The translations under genes and the position numbers were made by a program. From NCBI RefSeq assembly GCF_017916515.1, contig NZ_JAFMTA010000001.1, forward strand, positions 2,655,127 to 2,719,126: a stretch of 64,000 nucleotides of DNA, written 5' to 3'. The number at the start of each line of letters is the position of its first letter. The stretch's first letter is position 1. Of the stretch, positions 47,801 to 57,613 are shown in pieces. Under the pieces are notes generated by a model. The model was not told where the DNA came from, did no database searches, and worked only from the letters and a program-made list of their open reading frames with translations. Origin of the DNA: Naasia sp. SYSU D00948. GTDB taxonomy: Bacteria; Actinomycetota; Actinomycetes; Actinomycetales; Microbacteriaceae.

Positions 47801-48135
47801 TCGAGGCCACCGTGGTCGCCAAGCACAGCGAGCGCGGCGCCCCCGGTGCAGGCCCCACGATCGTCGACGTGATCGAGCAGAACGCGGTCGACGTCGTGAT
47901 CAACACGCCGAGCGGCGGAGCGGCCCGAGCGGACGGCTACGAGATCCGGGCCGCGGCGGTCGCCGGCGACAAGCCGCTGTTCACGACCATCGCCCAGCTG
48001 TCCGCCGCGGTCGCGTCCATCGAGGCGACCCGGGCAGGATTCGAAGTCACGTCGCTGCAGGAATACGCTGATCAGCGCGCCGCCTCGGCTGGGCTGGCGG
48101 GGGACACCAAACCGGGAAGGAGCGCGATCGGATGA
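44803..48135 (+). CDS. carB: Carbamoyl-phosphate synthase large subunit
   Basis: Makes carbamoyl phosphate from bicarbonate, ammonia and two ATP; 1110 aa. Two homologous ATP-grasp halves are visible: [20 protein letters not shown] with [11 protein letters not shown] in the first, and [20 protein letters not shown] with [11 protein letters not shown] in the second. The C-terminal MGS-like allosteric domain starts near [16 protein letters not shown]. Serves both pyrimidine and arginine synthesis. ATG overlaps carA; 4-nt overlap with pyrF. Confidence 0.98.
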   Translation: MPKRDDIQSVLVIGSGPIVIGQAVEFDYSGTQACRVLRAEGVRVILVNSNPATIMTDPDFADATYVEPITPEVIEKIIAKEKPDAILPTLGGQTALNAAMALHDRGILDKYGVELIGAKVDAIRKGEDRQLFKELVVEAGAEVARSRIAHTLDEALEYAEELGYPLVVRPSFTMGGLGSGFAYNPEELKRIVGDGLHSSPTAEVLLEESILGWKEYELELMRDSADNTVVVCSIENVDPVGVHTGDSITVAPALTLTDREYQRLRDIGIDIIRAVGVDTGGCNIQFAVDPATGRIIVIEMNPRVSRSSALASKATGFPIAKIAAKLAIGYRLDEIPNDITRVTPASFEPTLDYIVVKVPRFAFEKFPAADARLTTTMKSVGEAMAIGRNFTTALQKALRSLEKRGSSFSWAPHVEPVAELLARAEMPTDGRIVTVQRALFAGASVDDVFQATGIDPWFLDQIVLINEIAAEIAAAEELDAGLLRLAKEHGFSDAQIGELRGLDEGEVRAVRHALRVRPVYKTVDTCAGEFPALTPYHYSSYDEETEVEPSDQRKVIILGSGPNRIGQGVEFDYSCVHAAFALSAAGYETVMINCNPETVSTDYDTSDRLYFEPLTLEDVLEVVEAESATGTLVGAVVQLGGQTALGLAKGLEAAGVPILGTSPAAIDLAEERGLFAGILRDAGLVAPKNGTATDLAGALEVAESIGFPVLVRPSYVLGGRGMEIVYGREQLEDYFSRIEGQGIVGPTHPLLVDRFLDDAIEIDVDALYDGERLYIGGIMEHIEEAGIHSGDSSCTLPPVTLGQTQIQAVREATLAIAQGIGVRGLLNVQFAIGAGVLYVLEANPRASRTVPFVSKALGIPLAKAASLLMVGESIASLVESGMLPAQDGSRVPASSPVAVKEAVLPFKRFRTTDGRIVDTLLGPEMRSTGEVMGIDRDFPRAFAKSQDAAYGGMPEGGTVFVSVADRDKRAIILPVLRLSQLGFSLLATEGTAEVLRRNGIEATVVAKHSERGAPGAGPTIVDVIEQNAVDVVINTPSGGAARADGYEIRAAAVAGDKPLFTTIAQLSAAVASIEATRAGFEVTSLQEYADQRAASAGLAGDTKPGRSAIG

Positions 48136-49010
48136 CCGCATCGGAACCGGCGCCGTTCGGCGATCGGCTCGCAGCGGCTTTCGGCACCTACGGCCATCTG
48201 TGCATCGGGATCGACCCGCATGAGTACCTGCTGAAGGAGTGGGGGCTGCCGCTCAGCGCGGTGGGCGCGCACGAGTTCGGCCTGCGGGTCATCGAGGCGT
48301 GCGCGGGCCGGGTCGGGATCGTGAAGCCGCAGGTCGCGTTCTACGAGCGGTTCGGCTCCATCGGCTACCGGGTCCTGGAGGAGGTCCTCGTCGAGGCCCG
48401 CGCGGCGGGGCTCGTCGTCATCGCCGACGTGAAGCGCGGCGACCTCGGCTCCACGCTCGAGGCGTACGCCGAGGCGTGGCTCAGCCCGGGATCGCCGCTC
48501 GAGGCGGACGCCATGACGATCAGCGCCTACCAGGGCTTCGGGGCGCTCGAGGCGCCGCTGCGGTTCGCCGAGACGTCGGGGAAGGGCCTCATGGTGCTCT
48601 CGGCCACGTCGAACCCCGAGGCCACCGCGGTCCAGACGTCGATCATCCAGCGCGAGAGCCAGGCGGGGAAGACGGTCGCGGGCGGAATCGCGTCGCGGGT
48701 CGCCGACTGGAACGCCGCCCACCACGACGGCCAGCAGCTCGGGTCCATCGGAGTGGTGATGGGGGCGACCATCGACTTCGAGGACGTGGGGATCGACCTC
48801 GACGAGCTGGCCCGCGGGCCGGCCGCTCCCATCCTCGCGCCGGGCTTCGGGTACCAGGGGGCCGACTTCTCGCAGGTGCGCAGCATCTTCGGCGTGACCG
48901 CGGGCCAGGTGATCGTGACCGCCTCGCGCAGCATCCTCTCCGCAGGGTCGGAGGGGATCCGGGACGCCATCGACCGCCAGGTGGCGCAGGTGGCGGAGGC
49001 CTACGCGTGA
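48132..49010 (+). CDS. pyrF: Orotidine 5'-phosphate decarboxylase (type 2)
   Basis: Final step to UMP; 292 aa, the longer class used by actinobacteria. [34 protein letters not shown], the catalytic [20 protein letters not shown], and [11 protein letters not shown] are conserved. The start ATG overlaps the carB stop and the stop overlaps the mIHF-gmk start (GTGA). Confidence 0.96.
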   Translation: MTASEPAPFGDRLAAAFGTYGHLCIGIDPHEYLLKEWGLPLSAVGAHEFGLRVIEACAGRVGIVKPQVAFYERFGSIGYRVLEEVLVEARAAGLVVIADVKRGDLGSTLEAYAEAWLSPGSPLEADAMTISAYQGFGALEAPLRFAETSGKGLMVLSATSNPEATAVQTSIIQRESQAGKTVAGGIASRVADWNAAHHDGQQLGSIGVVMGATIDFEDVGIDLDELARGPAAPILAPGFGYQGADFSQVRSIFGVTAGQVIVTASRSILSAGSEGIRDAIDRQVAQVAEAYA

Positions 49011-49894
49011 AGCCGCCCGAGGTCGACCGGATCGCGGGCTCCCGCGCCGCCGTCGCGGCGCGGCGGGCCCGGGCCGAGGTGAAGCGGCAGATCGCGAGCG
49101 GCGAGCGGACGGCGAGCGAGGTCCTCGACGCCGCGACGCCCGACCACCCCGCGGAGTCCACCCTCCGCGTCAGCGAGCTGATCGGCAGCATCCCCTGGCT
49201 CGGCCCGACCCGCACCGCGCGGATCATGGCCGAACTCGGGATCTCGCCCTCGAAGCGGGTCGGGGGGCTCGGCGTGCACCAGCGCAAGCGGCTGCGCGAG
49301 TTCCTCGTCGAGCGGCAGAAGCGCAAGCTCGAGCCCGGCTCGCTCGTCGTGCTCGCCGGCCCGACCGCCGTCGGCAAGGGCACGGTCTCCGCGCACATCC
49401 GCGACAACTACCCGGACGTGCTGCTCTCGGTCAGCGCGACGACCCGGCCGCCGCGCCCCGGCGAGATCGACGGCGTCCACTACTACTTCGTCAGCGACGA
49501 CGAGTTCGACCGGATGATCGAGGCGGGCGAGTTCCTCGAGTGGGCGACCGTGCACAACGCCTACCGGTACGGCACCCCGCGCGGGCCGATCACCCTCGCC
49601 CTCGCCGAGGGCAAGAACGTGCTGCTCGAGATCGACATCCAGGGCGCGCGGCAGGTCCGCCAGGTGTTCCCGGAGGCCCGGCTCGTGTTCCTCCTGCCGC
49701 CCAGCTGGGACGAGCTCGTGCGCCGGCTCACCGGCCGCGGCACCGAGGACGCGGAGGAGCAGGACCGGCGGCTGCGCACCGCGATGGAGGAGCTCGCGAT
49801 GCAGGACGAGTTCGATTTCAAGGTCGTGAACGTCAACGTGCCGACCGCAGCCCGCGAGGTCGTAGAATTGATGCCGACTTCGCCCGGGGCCTGA
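49007..49894 (+). CDS. gmk: Actinobacterial IHF-type DNA-binding domain fused to guanylate kinase
   Basis: One 295-residue frame from the GTG overlapping pyrF. Residues about 1-105 match mIHF, a nucleoid protein with an H2TH motif: [20 protein letters not shown], then [20 protein letters not shown]. Residues about 110-295 are guanylate kinase (GMP to GDP): P-loop GPTAVGKGT (118-126), [47 protein letters not shown]. In mycobacteria the two are separate adjacent genes (mihF, gmk). There is no stop, start with ribosome-binding site, or frame change at the junction. Translation may still yield a shorter kinase from an internal start. Confidence 0.93.
   Translation: MKPPEVDRIAGSRAAVAARRARAEVKRQIASGERTASEVLDAATPDHPAESTLRVSELIGSIPWLGPTRTARIMAELGISPSKRVGGLGVHQRKRLREFLVERQKRKLEPGSLVVLAGPTAVGKGTVSAHIRDNYPDVLLSVSATTRPPRPGEIDGVHYYFVSDDEFDRMIEAGEFLEWATVHNAYRYGTPRGPITLALAEGKNVLLEIDIQGARQVRQVFPEARLVFLLPPSWDELVRRLTGRGTEDAEEQDRRLRTAMEELAMQDEFDFKVVNVNVPTAAREVVELMPTSPGA
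49863..49868 (+). promoter_or_regulatory. Candidate -10 of rpoZ inside gmk
   Basis: TAGAAT lies in the last codons of gmk, 52 nt before the rpoZ start, so rpoZ and coaBC could be transcribed independently. Confidence 0.45.
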
Positions 49895-49920
49895 TCCCCG
49901 AGCAGACCAGGAGGAACCTC

Positions 49921-50175
49921 ATGACCAGCACCAAGTCCGCGGGCATCATCGACCCGCCCATCGACGATCTGCTCAGCAAGGTGGACTCCAAGTACGCCCT
50001 CGTCCTCTTCGCTTCGAAGCGGGCCCGCCAGATCAACGACTACTACGCCGACCTCCACGAGGGCAGCCTGTTCGACAACGTCGGCCCGCTCGTGGACTCC
50101 TCGATCGACGACAAGCCCCTCTCGGTGGCGCTGCGCGAGATCAACGAGGACAAGCTCGTCGTCAAGGCTCTCTGA
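49921..50175 (+). CDS. rpoZ: RNA polymerase omega subunit
   Basis: Chaperones assembly of the beta' subunit; 84 aa. [20 protein letters not shown] with [13 protein letters not shown] is the omega signature, and the end [20 protein letters not shown] matches actinobacterial forms. AGGAGGA precedes the ATG at 49921. It lies between gmk and coaBC as in most actinobacteria. Confidence 0.96.
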   Translation: MTSTKSAGIIDPPIDDLLSKVDSKYALVLFASKRARQINDYYADLHEGSLFDNVGPLVDSSIDDKPLSVALREINEDKLVVKAL

Positions 50176-50188
50176 GCCTGACCCGGGA

Positions 50189-51406
50189 ATGACATCGGGC
50201 GAGGGCGACCGCCTTCGCGTCGTCGTCGGCATCACCGGCGGCATCGCGGCGTACAAGGCGGTCGCCCTCGTCCGTCTCTTCGTGCTCGGCGGGCACGACG
50301 TCTCCGTCATCGCGACCGAGGCGGCGCTGCGCTTCGTCGGCAAGCCGACCCTGGAGGCGATCAGCCGGAACCCCGTCGGCACGGACCTCTACGAGGGCGT
50401 GTCCGAGGTGCGGCACGTCGCCCTCGGGCAGCGCGCGGACGTCCTCGTCGTCGCGCCGGCGACCGCGAACACGCTCGCGAAGCTCGCGCACGGCCTCGCG
50501 GACGACCTGCTCGGCACGACCGTCCTCGCGAGCGCGGCCCCGCTCGTCGTGGCGCCCGCGATGCACACCGAGATGTGGGAGCACCCGGCGACGGTCGCGA
50601 ACCTCCGCGTGCTGCGCGAGCGCGGCGTCCGGATCGCCGGTCCCGGCACGGGAGCTCTCACGGGCTCGGACGTCGGCGCCGGCCGGATGGCGGAGCCCGA
50701 CGAGATCTACGCCGCCGCCCTGGCCGCCGTCCGGCCCCAGGACCTCGCCGGCCGCCGCTTGCTCGTGACCGCCGGCGGTACCCGGGAGCCGCTCGACCCC
50801 GTCCGCTTCCTCGGCAACCGGTCGAGCGGGCGGCAGGGCGTCGCGATCGCCGAGGCGGCCCGCGACCGGGGCGCGTCGGTGATCCTCGTCGCGGCCCACC
50901 TCGAGATCCCGGCCCCGCACGGCGTCGAGGTCCACTCGGCCGGGAGCGCCCGGGAGCTCGCCGACGCCGTGGCGCGGCACGCGCGCGACGCGGACGCGGT
51001 CATCATGGCCGCCGCGGTCGCGGACTACCGGCCCGAGCGGGTCGCCGACGCGAAGCTCAAGAAGGACGCGCTCGGCGACGAGTACGACGTCCGTCTCGTC
51101 AAGAACCCCGACATCCTCCGGGAGCTGACCTCGGGCGCCCTCGCGCCGTCCCGCCGCGACGGACAGGTCGTCATCGGCTTCGCGGCCGAGACCGAGCAGG
51201 ACCCCGAGCGGCTGCTCGCCATCGCCCGGGAGAAGGCCGCGCGGAAGGGCGTCGACTACCTCGTCCTCAACAGGGTGGGCTGGTCCGAGGGTTTCGGCAC
51301 CGAGGGCAACGCCGTGACGGTGCTCGATTCGGCCGGCTCTATAGTGGGGGAGGCCGCGGGCGACAAGCTGTCGGTGGCCCACCGCATACTCGACGTGCTC
51401 GTCTGA
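50189..51406 (+). CDS. coaBC: Bifunctional phosphopantothenoylcysteine decarboxylase / phosphopantothenate-cysteine ligase
   Basis: Two consecutive coenzyme A steps; 405 aa. The flavoprotein CoaC half (about 1-185) has [20 protein letters not shown], the His in SEVRHVALG and [14 protein letters not shown]. Where E. coli has the Cys158 loop, this protein reads [14 protein letters not shown] without a cysteine, as I recall for mycobacterial enzymes. The CoaB half has [29 protein letters not shown] and [23 protein letters not shown] at 50189. Confidence 0.95.
   Translation: MTSGEGDRLRVVVGITGGIAAYKAVALVRLFVLGGHDVSVIATEAALRFVGKPTLEAISRNPVGTDLYEGVSEVRHVALGQRADVLVVAPATANTLAKLAHGLADDLLGTTVLASAAPLVVAPAMHTEMWEHPATVANLRVLRERGVRIAGPGTGALTGSDVGAGRMAEPDEIYAAALAAVRPQDLAGRRLLVTAGGTREPLDPVRFLGNRSSGRQGVAIAEAARDRGASVILVAAHLEIPAPHGVEVHSAGSARELADAVARHARDADAVIMAAAVADYRPERVADAKLKKDALGDEYDVRLVKNPDILRELTSGALAPSRRDGQVVIGFAAETEQDPERLLAIAREKAARKGVDYLVLNRVGWSEGFGTEGNAVTVLDSAGSIVGEAAGDKLSVAHRILDVLV
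51340..51345 (+). promoter_or_regulatory. Candidate -10 of metK inside coaBC
   Basis: TATAGT within the last part of coaBC, 118 nt before the metK start. No SAM riboswitch structure is recognised in the leader. Confidence 0.4.
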
Positions 51407-51462
51407 GCCGCTGCTCGTCACACCGTTCGCGGGACGGGCCCCCGCCGACCGTTGGAGCCATC

Positions 51463-52668
51463 TTGGCAGCACTGCGCCTGTTCACCTCCGAGTCCGTGAC
51501 CGAGGGACACCCCGACAAGATCTGCGACCAGATCTCCGACTCGATCCTCGACGCCCTGCTCGAGCAGGACCCGCAGAGCCGCGTCGCCGTCGAGACGCTC
51601 GTGACCACGGGCCTCGTGCACGTCGCGGGCGAGGTGAGCACGACGGGCTACGCCGACATCCCCGGGATCGTCCGCGGCAAGATCCGCGAGATCGGGTACG
51701 ACTCGTCGGAGAAGAGCTTCGACGCCGACAGCTGCGGGGTCTCGGTCTCGATCGGCGCGCAGTCACCCGACATCGCCCAGGGCGTCGACCGCGCCCTCGA
51801 GGTGCGCGAAGCCGACGCCGAGGGCCGGCACAGCGACGACCTCGACCTGCTCGGCGCGGGCGACCAGGGCATCATGTTCGGCTTCGCGACTCACGAGACG
51901 CCCCAGCTCATGCCGCTGCCGATCTGGCTCGCGCACCGGCTCGCCGAGCGGCTCGCGCAGGTGCGCCGCGACGGCGTCCTCGACTACCTGCGGCCGGACG
52001 GCAAGACGCAGGTCACGGTCGGCTACGACGGCCGGGAGCCGGTGAGCGTCGAGACGGTGGTGCTCTCGACCCAGCACGCCCCGCACGTCGACACCGCCCG
52101 GCTCCAGGCCGAGGTGACCGAGGCCGTCATCCACCCCGTCCTCGAGCACGCTCCGCTGCACACCTCCGACGTCCGGCTCCTCATCAACCCGACCGGCAGG
52201 TTCGAGATCGGCGGACCCAAGGGCGACGCGGGGCTCACGGGCCGGAAGATCATCGTCGACACCTATGGCGGGGCCGCCCGCCACGGCGGCGGCGCCTTCA
52301 GCGGGAAGGACCCCTCGAAGGTGGACCGGTCCGCGGCCTACGCGATGCGCTGGGTCGCGAAGAACGCGGTGGCCGCCGGACTCGCCGAGCGGCTCGAGGT
52401 GCAGGTGGCCTACGCCATCGGCAGGGCGGCCCCGGTCGGCCTCTACGTCGAGACCTTCGGCACGGGTGCGGTGCCGGACGAGACGATCATCCGCTCCATC
52501 CGCGAGGTGTTCGACCTCCGGCCGGCCGCGATCATCCGCGACCTCGACCTCCTGCGCCCGGTCTACGCGCGGACCGCGACGTACGGCCACTTCGGCCGCG
52601 AGCTGCCCGGCTTCACCTGGGAGCGGCTCGACAAGGTCGACGACCTGCGCAGCGCGGCCGGGCTCTGA
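51463..52668 (+). CDS. metK: S-adenosylmethionine synthase
   Basis: Makes SAM from methionine and ATP; 401 aa. TTG start at 51463 gives the family opening [20 protein letters not shown] (H16, D18). [12 protein letters not shown], the central [20 protein letters not shown] and the P-loop-like [19 protein letters not shown] with potassium/phosphate-binding residues are intact. A TTGGAG site lies 5 nt upstream. priA starts 7 nt after the stop. Confidence 0.97.
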   Translation: MAALRLFTSESVTEGHPDKICDQISDSILDALLEQDPQSRVAVETLVTTGLVHVAGEVSTTGYADIPGIVRGKIREIGYDSSEKSFDADSCGVSVSIGAQSPDIAQGVDRALEVREADAEGRHSDDLDLLGAGDQGIMFGFATHETPQLMPLPIWLAHRLAERLAQVRRDGVLDYLRPDGKTQVTVGYDGREPVSVETVVLSTQHAPHVDTARLQAEVTEAVIHPVLEHAPLHTSDVRLLINPTGRFEIGGPKGDAGLTGRKIIVDTYGGAARHGGGAFSGKDPSKVDRSAAYAMRWVAKNAVAAGLAERLEVQVAYAIGRAAPVGLYVETFGTGAVPDETIIRSIREVFDLRPAAIIRDLDLLRPVYARTATYGHFGRELPGFTWERLDKVDDLRSAAGL

Positions 52669-52675
52669 CCGGGCG

Positions 52676-54481
52676 ATGGACGGGGAGCCGCCCGCGGTAG
52701 CGCGGGTGCTGATCGACACCCCGCTGCCGCAGCTCGACCACCTCTTCGACTACCGCATCCCCGAGGAGCTCCGCGCCACGGTCCGGCCGGGCGTCCGGGT
52801 CCGCGTACCGCTGCGGATGGCGGGGCGCATCGCCGACGCGTACGTGGTCGAGACCGCGGCGACGTCCGAGGTGCCGGGGGAGCTGAGCCCGATCGAGGCG
52901 CTCGTCTCCGAGCAGCGCGTGCTCACCCCGGAGGTGTACGCCCTCGCCCGCGCCGTCGCGGACCGCGCCGCGGGCAGCGCGAGCGACGTCCTGCGGCTCG
53001 CCATCCCGAAGCGTCAGGTGCGCGTCGAGAAGGCATGGCGGGACGGGAAGCGCCCGCCCGAGCCGGACGGCCCGCCCGCCGCAGTCCCGGTCAGCGGCTA
53101 CCCGGACGACGTGGCGTCGAGTGCCGGAGATCGCGTCGCGGCCGATGCGGTCCCCGGCCTCGTGCAGGCGGGCGATCGCTGGATCGGCGCCTGGGCCCTG
53201 ACCCTCGCCCAGCTCGCGGTGCGTGAGGTGGCGGCCGGGCGCAGCGCCATCCTCGCGCTGCCGGACTACCGGGACCAGGACCAGGTGCAGGCGGCCCTGG
53301 ACGCCGTGGCGGACGGCGCCGTCGTCCTCCGGCTGGACGCGCGGCAGACCAACTCCGAGCGCTATCAGGCCTTTCTCTCCGCGCTCGAGGAGCGCCCGTG
53401 CATCGTCATCGGCAACCGGTCGGCGGTGTACGCCCCGGTCCACCGCCTCGGGCTGCTCGCTCTCTGGAACGACGGCGACCCCCTGTTCGCCGAGCCGCTC
53501 GCCCCCTACGTCCACGCCCGCGACGCCGCGCTCGTGCGGCATCAGCAGTCCGGCTGCCGCCTCGTGCTGCTGTCGCTCTCGCGGTCCACGGCGGCGCAGC
53601 GGCTCGTCGAGCTCGGCTGGCTCCGCCCCGTCGCGCCGCGCGTGGTCCGCGCCCCCGCCGTTGTGCTGACGCCGGACGATCCGGGCGCGCCCCGCATCCC
53701 TCAGGCGGCCTGGCGCGCGGCGAGCCAGGCCCTCGCGACCGGGCCCGTGCTCCTGCAGGTCGCGCGCCCGGGCAGCGCCGCCCTCGACGCGATGCGAGCC
53801 GGGACCCCCATGGCCGCGGACGCCGGGCGCACGGCGCACGACCTCGCGCGGGCATTCCCCGGTGTCCCGGTGCGGATCTCGGACGGCGAGCGGCCGATCG
53901 AGCGGGTCGGGGACGAGCCCGCCCTCATCATCGCGACGCGCGGCGCCGAGCCCCTCCCCGACGGCGGCTATCGCGCCGTGCTGCTCCTCGACGGGCAGCG
54001 GATGCTGATGCGCGAGAGCGCGAGGGTCGCCGAGGACTGCCTCCGCTGGTGGTCCGCCGCCGCCTCGCTCGCGGCCCCGGGCGCGCCCGTGCACCTCGTG
54101 GGCGTGGGCGGCCCGATCGCGACCGCGCTGGCCACCTGGCGGCAGAGCGACTTCCTGTCCCGGGAGCTCGCGGACCGCCGCCAGCTGCGCTTCCCCCCGG
54201 CCGTCCGCGTCGCCACGGTGACGGGACCGCTCCGCCTGGTGGAGCCGCTGCTGACCGAGGCGGAGGCCGCGGGCGCCACCGTGGTCGGCAGCGAGCACGT
54301 CGAGGAGGGCGTGCGCACCGTCCTCCGCTTCGACTATGCGCACGGCGCTGCCGTCGCCGGGGTGCTGCGCACCGGCATCCTGCGCGCCGCGACGGGTCGC
54401 CGTCCCCGCTCCGCCGACGCGCGCGACCGCCGTCCCGCGCCGACCCTCCGCGTCCGTATGGACGACCCCGACGCCCTGTGA
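52676..54481 (+). CDS. priA: Probable primosomal protein N' (PriA), helicase motifs degenerate
   Basis: A 601-residue PriA homologue. The N-terminal 3'-DNA-end-binding domain is recognisable (VARVLIDTPLPQLDHLFDYR, GVRVRVPL). The helicase core has lost Walker A (the expected GSGKT is replaced by AILALPDYRDQDQV) and the DEAH box (LLALWNDGDPLFAEPLAPY), and the eight zinc-binding cysteines are missing. It should therefore not unwind DNA. Similar degenerate forms are the rule in actinobacteria and may keep a DnaB-loading or structural role. ATG at 52676, 7 nt after metK. Confidence 0.88.
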   Translation: MDGEPPAVARVLIDTPLPQLDHLFDYRIPEELRATVRPGVRVRVPLRMAGRIADAYVVETAATSEVPGELSPIEALVSEQRVLTPEVYALARAVADRAAGSASDVLRLAIPKRQVRVEKAWRDGKRPPEPDGPPAAVPVSGYPDDVASSAGDRVAADAVPGLVQAGDRWIGAWALTLAQLAVREVAAGRSAILALPDYRDQDQVQAALDAVADGAVVLRLDARQTNSERYQAFLSALEERPCIVIGNRSAVYAPVHRLGLLALWNDGDPLFAEPLAPYVHARDAALVRHQQSGCRLVLLSLSRSTAAQRLVELGWLRPVAPRVVRAPAVVLTPDDPGAPRIPQAAWRAASQALATGPVLLQVARPGSAALDAMRAGTPMAADAGRTAHDLARAFPGVPVRISDGERPIERVGDEPALIIATRGAEPLPDGGYRAVLLLDGQRMLMRESARVAEDCLRWWSAAASLAAPGAPVHLVGVGGPIATALATWRQSDFLSRELADRRQLRFPPAVRVATVTGPLRLVEPLLTEAEAAGATVVGSEHVEEGVRTVLRFDYAHGAAVAGVLRTGILRAATGRRPRSADARDRRPAPTLRVRMDDPDAL

Positions 54482-54504
54482 CCTCGCGCCCGATCCGCGG
54501 GACC

Positions 54505-54510
54505 TACACT
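54505..54510 (+). promoter_or_regulatory. Candidate -10 of fmt-rsmB
   Basis: TACACT lies 54 nt before the fmt ATG, in the only sizeable gap between priA and rpe. Confidence 0.45.
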
Positions 54511-54563
54511 CGTTCACCGGATGCTCGGCCGGTCGTAAGCGCCGCGGGCAGGAGAGGCGAGGG

Positions 54564-55499
54564 ATGAGGCTGGTCTTCGCGGGAACCCCCGCGGCCGCGG
54601 TCCCCAGCCTGGAGCGCCTCGCGGCAGGGCCCCACGAGATCGCGACCGTCCTCACCCGCCCCGATGCGCCCGTCGGCCGCAAGCGCGTGCTCACCCCGTC
54701 CCCGGTCGCCGCTCGCGCGGCCGAGCTCGGGCTCTCCGTCGACCGGCCGGCCGCGCTGGACGAGGAGTACCAGTCGCGGCTGCGCGACCTCGCGCCCGAC
54801 CTCGGCGTCGTCGTCGCCTACGGCGCGCTGCTGCGGGCGCCGGTGCTCACGCTTCCCCGGCATGGATGGATCAACCTCCACTTCTCGCTGCTGCCGCGCT
54901 GGCGCGGGGCGGCGCCCGTCCAGCGCGCCCTGCTCGCGGGCGACCGGGAGACCGGGGCGAGCGTCTTCCAGCTGGAGCGCGGGATGGACACCGGACCCGT
55001 CTTCGCCACCCGCCGGCGCTCCATCGCCCCCGACGAGACCGCGGGGGATCTGCTCGAGGCCCTCGCCCGGGACGGCGCCGGTCTCCTCGCCGACGTGGTC
55101 GACCGGATCGCGGACGGCACCGCCGTCGCGGTGCCGCAGGAGGGCGAGGCCACCCTCGCCCCGAAGCTCACGCTCCTCGACGGCGCGATCGACTGGCGGG
55201 AGCCGTCGCAGCGGGTGCTCGACCGCATCCGGGGGGCCACGCCGGAGCCCGGCGCCTACCTCCTGCTCGGCGGCGACCGGCTCAAGGTGCACGCCGCCGC
55301 GCGCGTCCCGGACGCCGAGGCGCTCCCGCACGGTGTCATCCGCCTCGTCCGCGGGCGACTGCTGCTCGGCACCGCGGACGCGCCGGTCGAGCTGGTCCGG
55401 GTGCAGCCGCCCGGCGGCAGGCCCATGGACGGCGCCGCCTGGTGGCGCGGCCGCGGGGTGGACGCGCTGACCGCGGATCCCGTCGAGGTGCCGGCGTGA
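54564..55499 (+). CDS. fmt: Methionyl-tRNA formyltransferase
   Basis: Formylates initiator tRNA; 311 aa. MRLVFAGTPAAAVPSLERLA, the formyl-donor motif NLHFSLLPRWRGAAPVQRAL and QLERGMDTGPVF are present, followed by the C-terminal OB-like domain. GGCGAGGG precedes the ATG at 54564. A 4-nt overlap (GTGA) with rsmB is standard for this pair. Confidence 0.97.
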   Translation: MRLVFAGTPAAAVPSLERLAAGPHEIATVLTRPDAPVGRKRVLTPSPVAARAAELGLSVDRPAALDEEYQSRLRDLAPDLGVVVAYGALLRAPVLTLPRHGWINLHFSLLPRWRGAAPVQRALLAGDRETGASVFQLERGMDTGPVFATRRRSIAPDETAGDLLEALARDGAGLLADVVDRIADGTAVAVPQEGEATLAPKLTLLDGAIDWREPSQRVLDRIRGATPEPGAYLLLGGDRLKVHAAARVPDAEALPHGVIRLVRGRLLLGTADAPVELVRVQPPGGRPMDGAAWWRGRGVDALTADPVEVPA

Positions 55500-56911
55500 G
55501 CGCAGCGCCGGCCCGGAAGCCGGCCGTGCAGCCGGCCCGCCGCGTGGCGCTCGAGGTCATCCGCGCCGTGTCCGCCGAGGACGCCTACGCCAATCTCCTG
55601 CTCCCGGCCCGCGTGCACCGCGCCGGCCTCGGCACCGCGGACGCCGCACTGGCGACCGAGCTCACCTACGGCACGCTGCGGCGCTCCGGCTACTACGACC
55701 GCGTCATCGAGCTGGCCGCCGGGCGTCCGGCCTCCCGGATCGATCCGCCGCTGCTCGACATCCTCCGGCTCGGCGCCCACCAGCTCCTGTCGATGCGCGT
55801 CGCCCCGCACGCCGCCGTGAACGAGGCGGTGCTCCAGGCCAAGACCTCCGGGGTGCGCTCCGGCGCCGGCTTCGTCAACGGCGTCCTGCGCGCGATCTCC
55901 CGCGTCGACCGGGAGGAGTGGCTGCACCGGGTCCTCGAGGGGACCTCGGGCGAGGACGAGCGGCTGTCCGTGCTGCACTCGCATCCCGCCTGGGTCGTGC
56001 ACGCCTTCCGCGAGGTGCTCGCCCTCGACGGTCGCGAGTCGGAGCTCACCTACCTGCTCGAGGCCGACAACGCCCCGCCCAAGGTCGGCCTCGTCGCCCT
56101 GCCCGGCATCGGGAACCGCAGGGCGGTCGGGCTGCCGCCGACCGAGTTCTCGCCGCTCGGCATGGTGCTCGGCGGCGGCGACCCGCTGAGCCTCCCCGCC
56201 GTCCGCGAGGGCAGCGTCCGCGTGCAGGACGAGGGTTCCCAGCTGGCCGCGCTCGCCCTCACTCGTGCGCGCCCGGTGGGACTGGGGGAGCGGTGGCTGG
56301 ACATGTGCGCGGGACCCGGCGGCAAGGCCGCCGTGCTCGCGGCCGAAGCGGCGCAGGGCGGTGCATCCCTCCTCGCGAACGAGGTCGTGCCCGGCCGCGC
56401 CGACCTGGTGCAGAACGCGCTGGACGCCGTGCCGGGCGTGCACGAGGTCGTGGTCGGGGACGGGCGCCGCTTCGGCGACGGCGCCGAGGGGCTCTTCGAC
56501 CGCATCATGCTCGACGCCCCGTGCACCGGGCTCGGCGCGCTGCGGCGGCGCCCCGAGGCGCGCTGGCGCAAGTCGGAGGACGACGTCGCCTCCCTCGTCC
56601 CGCTGCAGCGCGAGCTCCTCGCCTCCGCGGTCGCGGCGCTCAAGCCCGGCGGCGTCCTCGCCTACGTCACCTGCTCGCCCCATCGCGACGAGACGCGCGA
56701 GGTGGTCGCGGGCGCCCTCGCGGCGACTCCCGAGCTCGTGCCGCTCGACACCGGCGCCGTTCTCGCCGAGGTCACCGGAGGCGCCCTGCGGGACGCCGCC
56801 GTCGGCGAAGCCGTGCAGCTCTGGCCCCACCGGCACGGCACCGACGGCATGTTCATCGCCCTCCTCACCAAGGACGGCGGCCTCCCCAGGGCGTCGCGGG
56901 GCCGTCAGTAG
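55496..56911 (+). CDS. rsmB: 16S rRNA m5C967 methyltransferase-type protein RsmB (Sun family)
   Basis: SAM-dependent rRNA cytosine-5 methyltransferase; 471 aa. An N-terminal NusB-like domain (ARRVALEVIRAVSAEDAYAN, LRLGAHQLLSMRVAPHAAVN) precedes the Rossmann methyltransferase with SAM loop DMCAGPGGKAAVLA, motif IV DAPCTGLGALRRRPE and the catalytic cysteine in YVTCSPHRDE, where the usual TCS is followed by PHRDE. GTG start overlaps fmt. The TAG stop doubles as the start of the rpe -10. Confidence 0.94.
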   Translation: MSAAPARKPAVQPARRVALEVIRAVSAEDAYANLLLPARVHRAGLGTADAALATELTYGTLRRSGYYDRVIELAAGRPASRIDPPLLDILRLGAHQLLSMRVAPHAAVNEAVLQAKTSGVRSGAGFVNGVLRAISRVDREEWLHRVLEGTSGEDERLSVLHSHPAWVVHAFREVLALDGRESELTYLLEADNAPPKVGLVALPGIGNRRAVGLPPTEFSPLGMVLGGGDPLSLPAVREGSVRVQDEGSQLAALALTRARPVGLGERWLDMCAGPGGKAAVLAAEAAQGGASLLANEVVPGRADLVQNALDAVPGVHEVVVGDGRRFGDGAEGLFDRIMLDAPCTGLGALRRRPEARWRKSEDDVASLVPLQRELLASAVAALKPGGVLAYVTCSPHRDETREVVAGALAATPELVPLDTGAVLAEVTGGALRDAAVGEAVQLWPHRHGTDGMFIALLTKDGGLPRASRGRQ

Positions 56912-56914
56912 ACT
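56909..56914 (+). promoter_or_regulatory. Leaderless-type -10 of rpe
   Basis: TAGACT shares its first three bases with the rsmB stop codon; 6 nt (TCCCGG) later is the rpe GTG at 56921. Confidence 0.5.
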
Positions 56915-56920
56915 TCCCGG

Positions 56921-57604
56921 GTGTCCCTGACGATCCACCCGAGCATCCTGGCCGCCGACTTCGCGAACCTGGAGCGGGAGCTCCAGCGCATCCAGGAGGC
57001 GGACCTGGTGCACGTCGACGTCATGGACAACCACTTCGTGCCGAACCTCACGCTCGGCCTTCCAGTGGTGCAGCGGCTCGCCGAGGTGAGCCCCCTGGAC
57101 CTCGACGTCCACCTCATGATCGAGGATCCCGACCGCTGGGCGCCGGACTACGCCGCGGCCGGCGCCGCCTCCGTCACCTTCCACGTGGAGGCCGCCGCCG
57201 ACCCCGTCGCAACTGCTCGAGCGATCCGGGAGCGGGGCGCGCGAGCCGCGATCGCGCTGAAGCCGGGGACTCCGGCGGACCCGTGGCTCGACCGGCTCGA
57301 CGAGTTCGACATGGTCCTCGTGATGACCGTCGAGCCGGGCTTCGGGGGCCAGGAGTTCCTGCACCACACGATGCCCAAGCTCCAGCAGGTCGCCGAGGCC
57401 GCGGCGCGCGCCGGACGCGACCTCCGCATCCAGGTCGACGGCGGCATCTCCACGGCCACGATCGGGACCGCGGCGGCTCACGGCGCGAACACGTTCGTCG
57501 CGGGCTCGAGCGTGTTCCGTTCCGGGGATCCCTCGAAGGCGATCCAGGAGCTGCGGAGGGTCGCGCACCAGCACCCGGCGAAGGCGCTCCACGCGGACCG
57601 GTAG
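56921..57604 (+). CDS. rpe: Ribulose-phosphate 3-epimerase
   Basis: Pentose-phosphate TIM-barrel enzyme; 227 aa. IHPSILAADFANLERELQRI, VHVDVMDNHFVPNLTLGLPV, LDVHLMIEDP, VMTVEPGFGGQEFL and QVDGGISTAT carry the metal-binding His/Asp residues and catalytic Asp pair. GTG at 56921 under a leaderless promoter. Upstream of histidine genes; it provides ribose-5-phosphate-related flux but has no direct pathway link. Confidence 0.97.
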   Translation: MSLTIHPSILAADFANLERELQRIQEADLVHVDVMDNHFVPNLTLGLPVVQRLAEVSPLDLDVHLMIEDPDRWAPDYAAAGAASVTFHVEAAADPVATARAIRERGARAAIALKPGTPADPWLDRLDEFDMVLVMTVEPGFGGQEFLHHTMPKLQQVAEAAARAGRDLRIQVDGGISTATIGTAAAHGANTFVAGSSVFRSGDPSKAIQELRRVAHQHPAKALHADR

Positions 57605-57607
57605 CCT
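57602..57607 (+). promoter_or_regulatory. Leaderless-type -10 of hisE-hisG
   Basis: TAGCCT begins with the rpe stop codon (TAG 57602-57604), then 6 nt (GTTGCG), then the hisE GTG at 57614: the same layout as at rpe. Confidence 0.5.
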
Positions 57608-57613
57608 GTTGCG

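Noticed and set aside
43851-48071. 1406-codon plus-strand frame overlapping carA and carB
   Set aside because: Arg/Pro/Ser-rich translation in another frame of two intact conserved genes; no independent ribosome-binding site or domain.
51346-51462. SAM riboswitch before metK
   Set aside because: Most of the interval is coaBC coding sequence and no SAM-I, SAM-II or SAM-IV core is recognisable.
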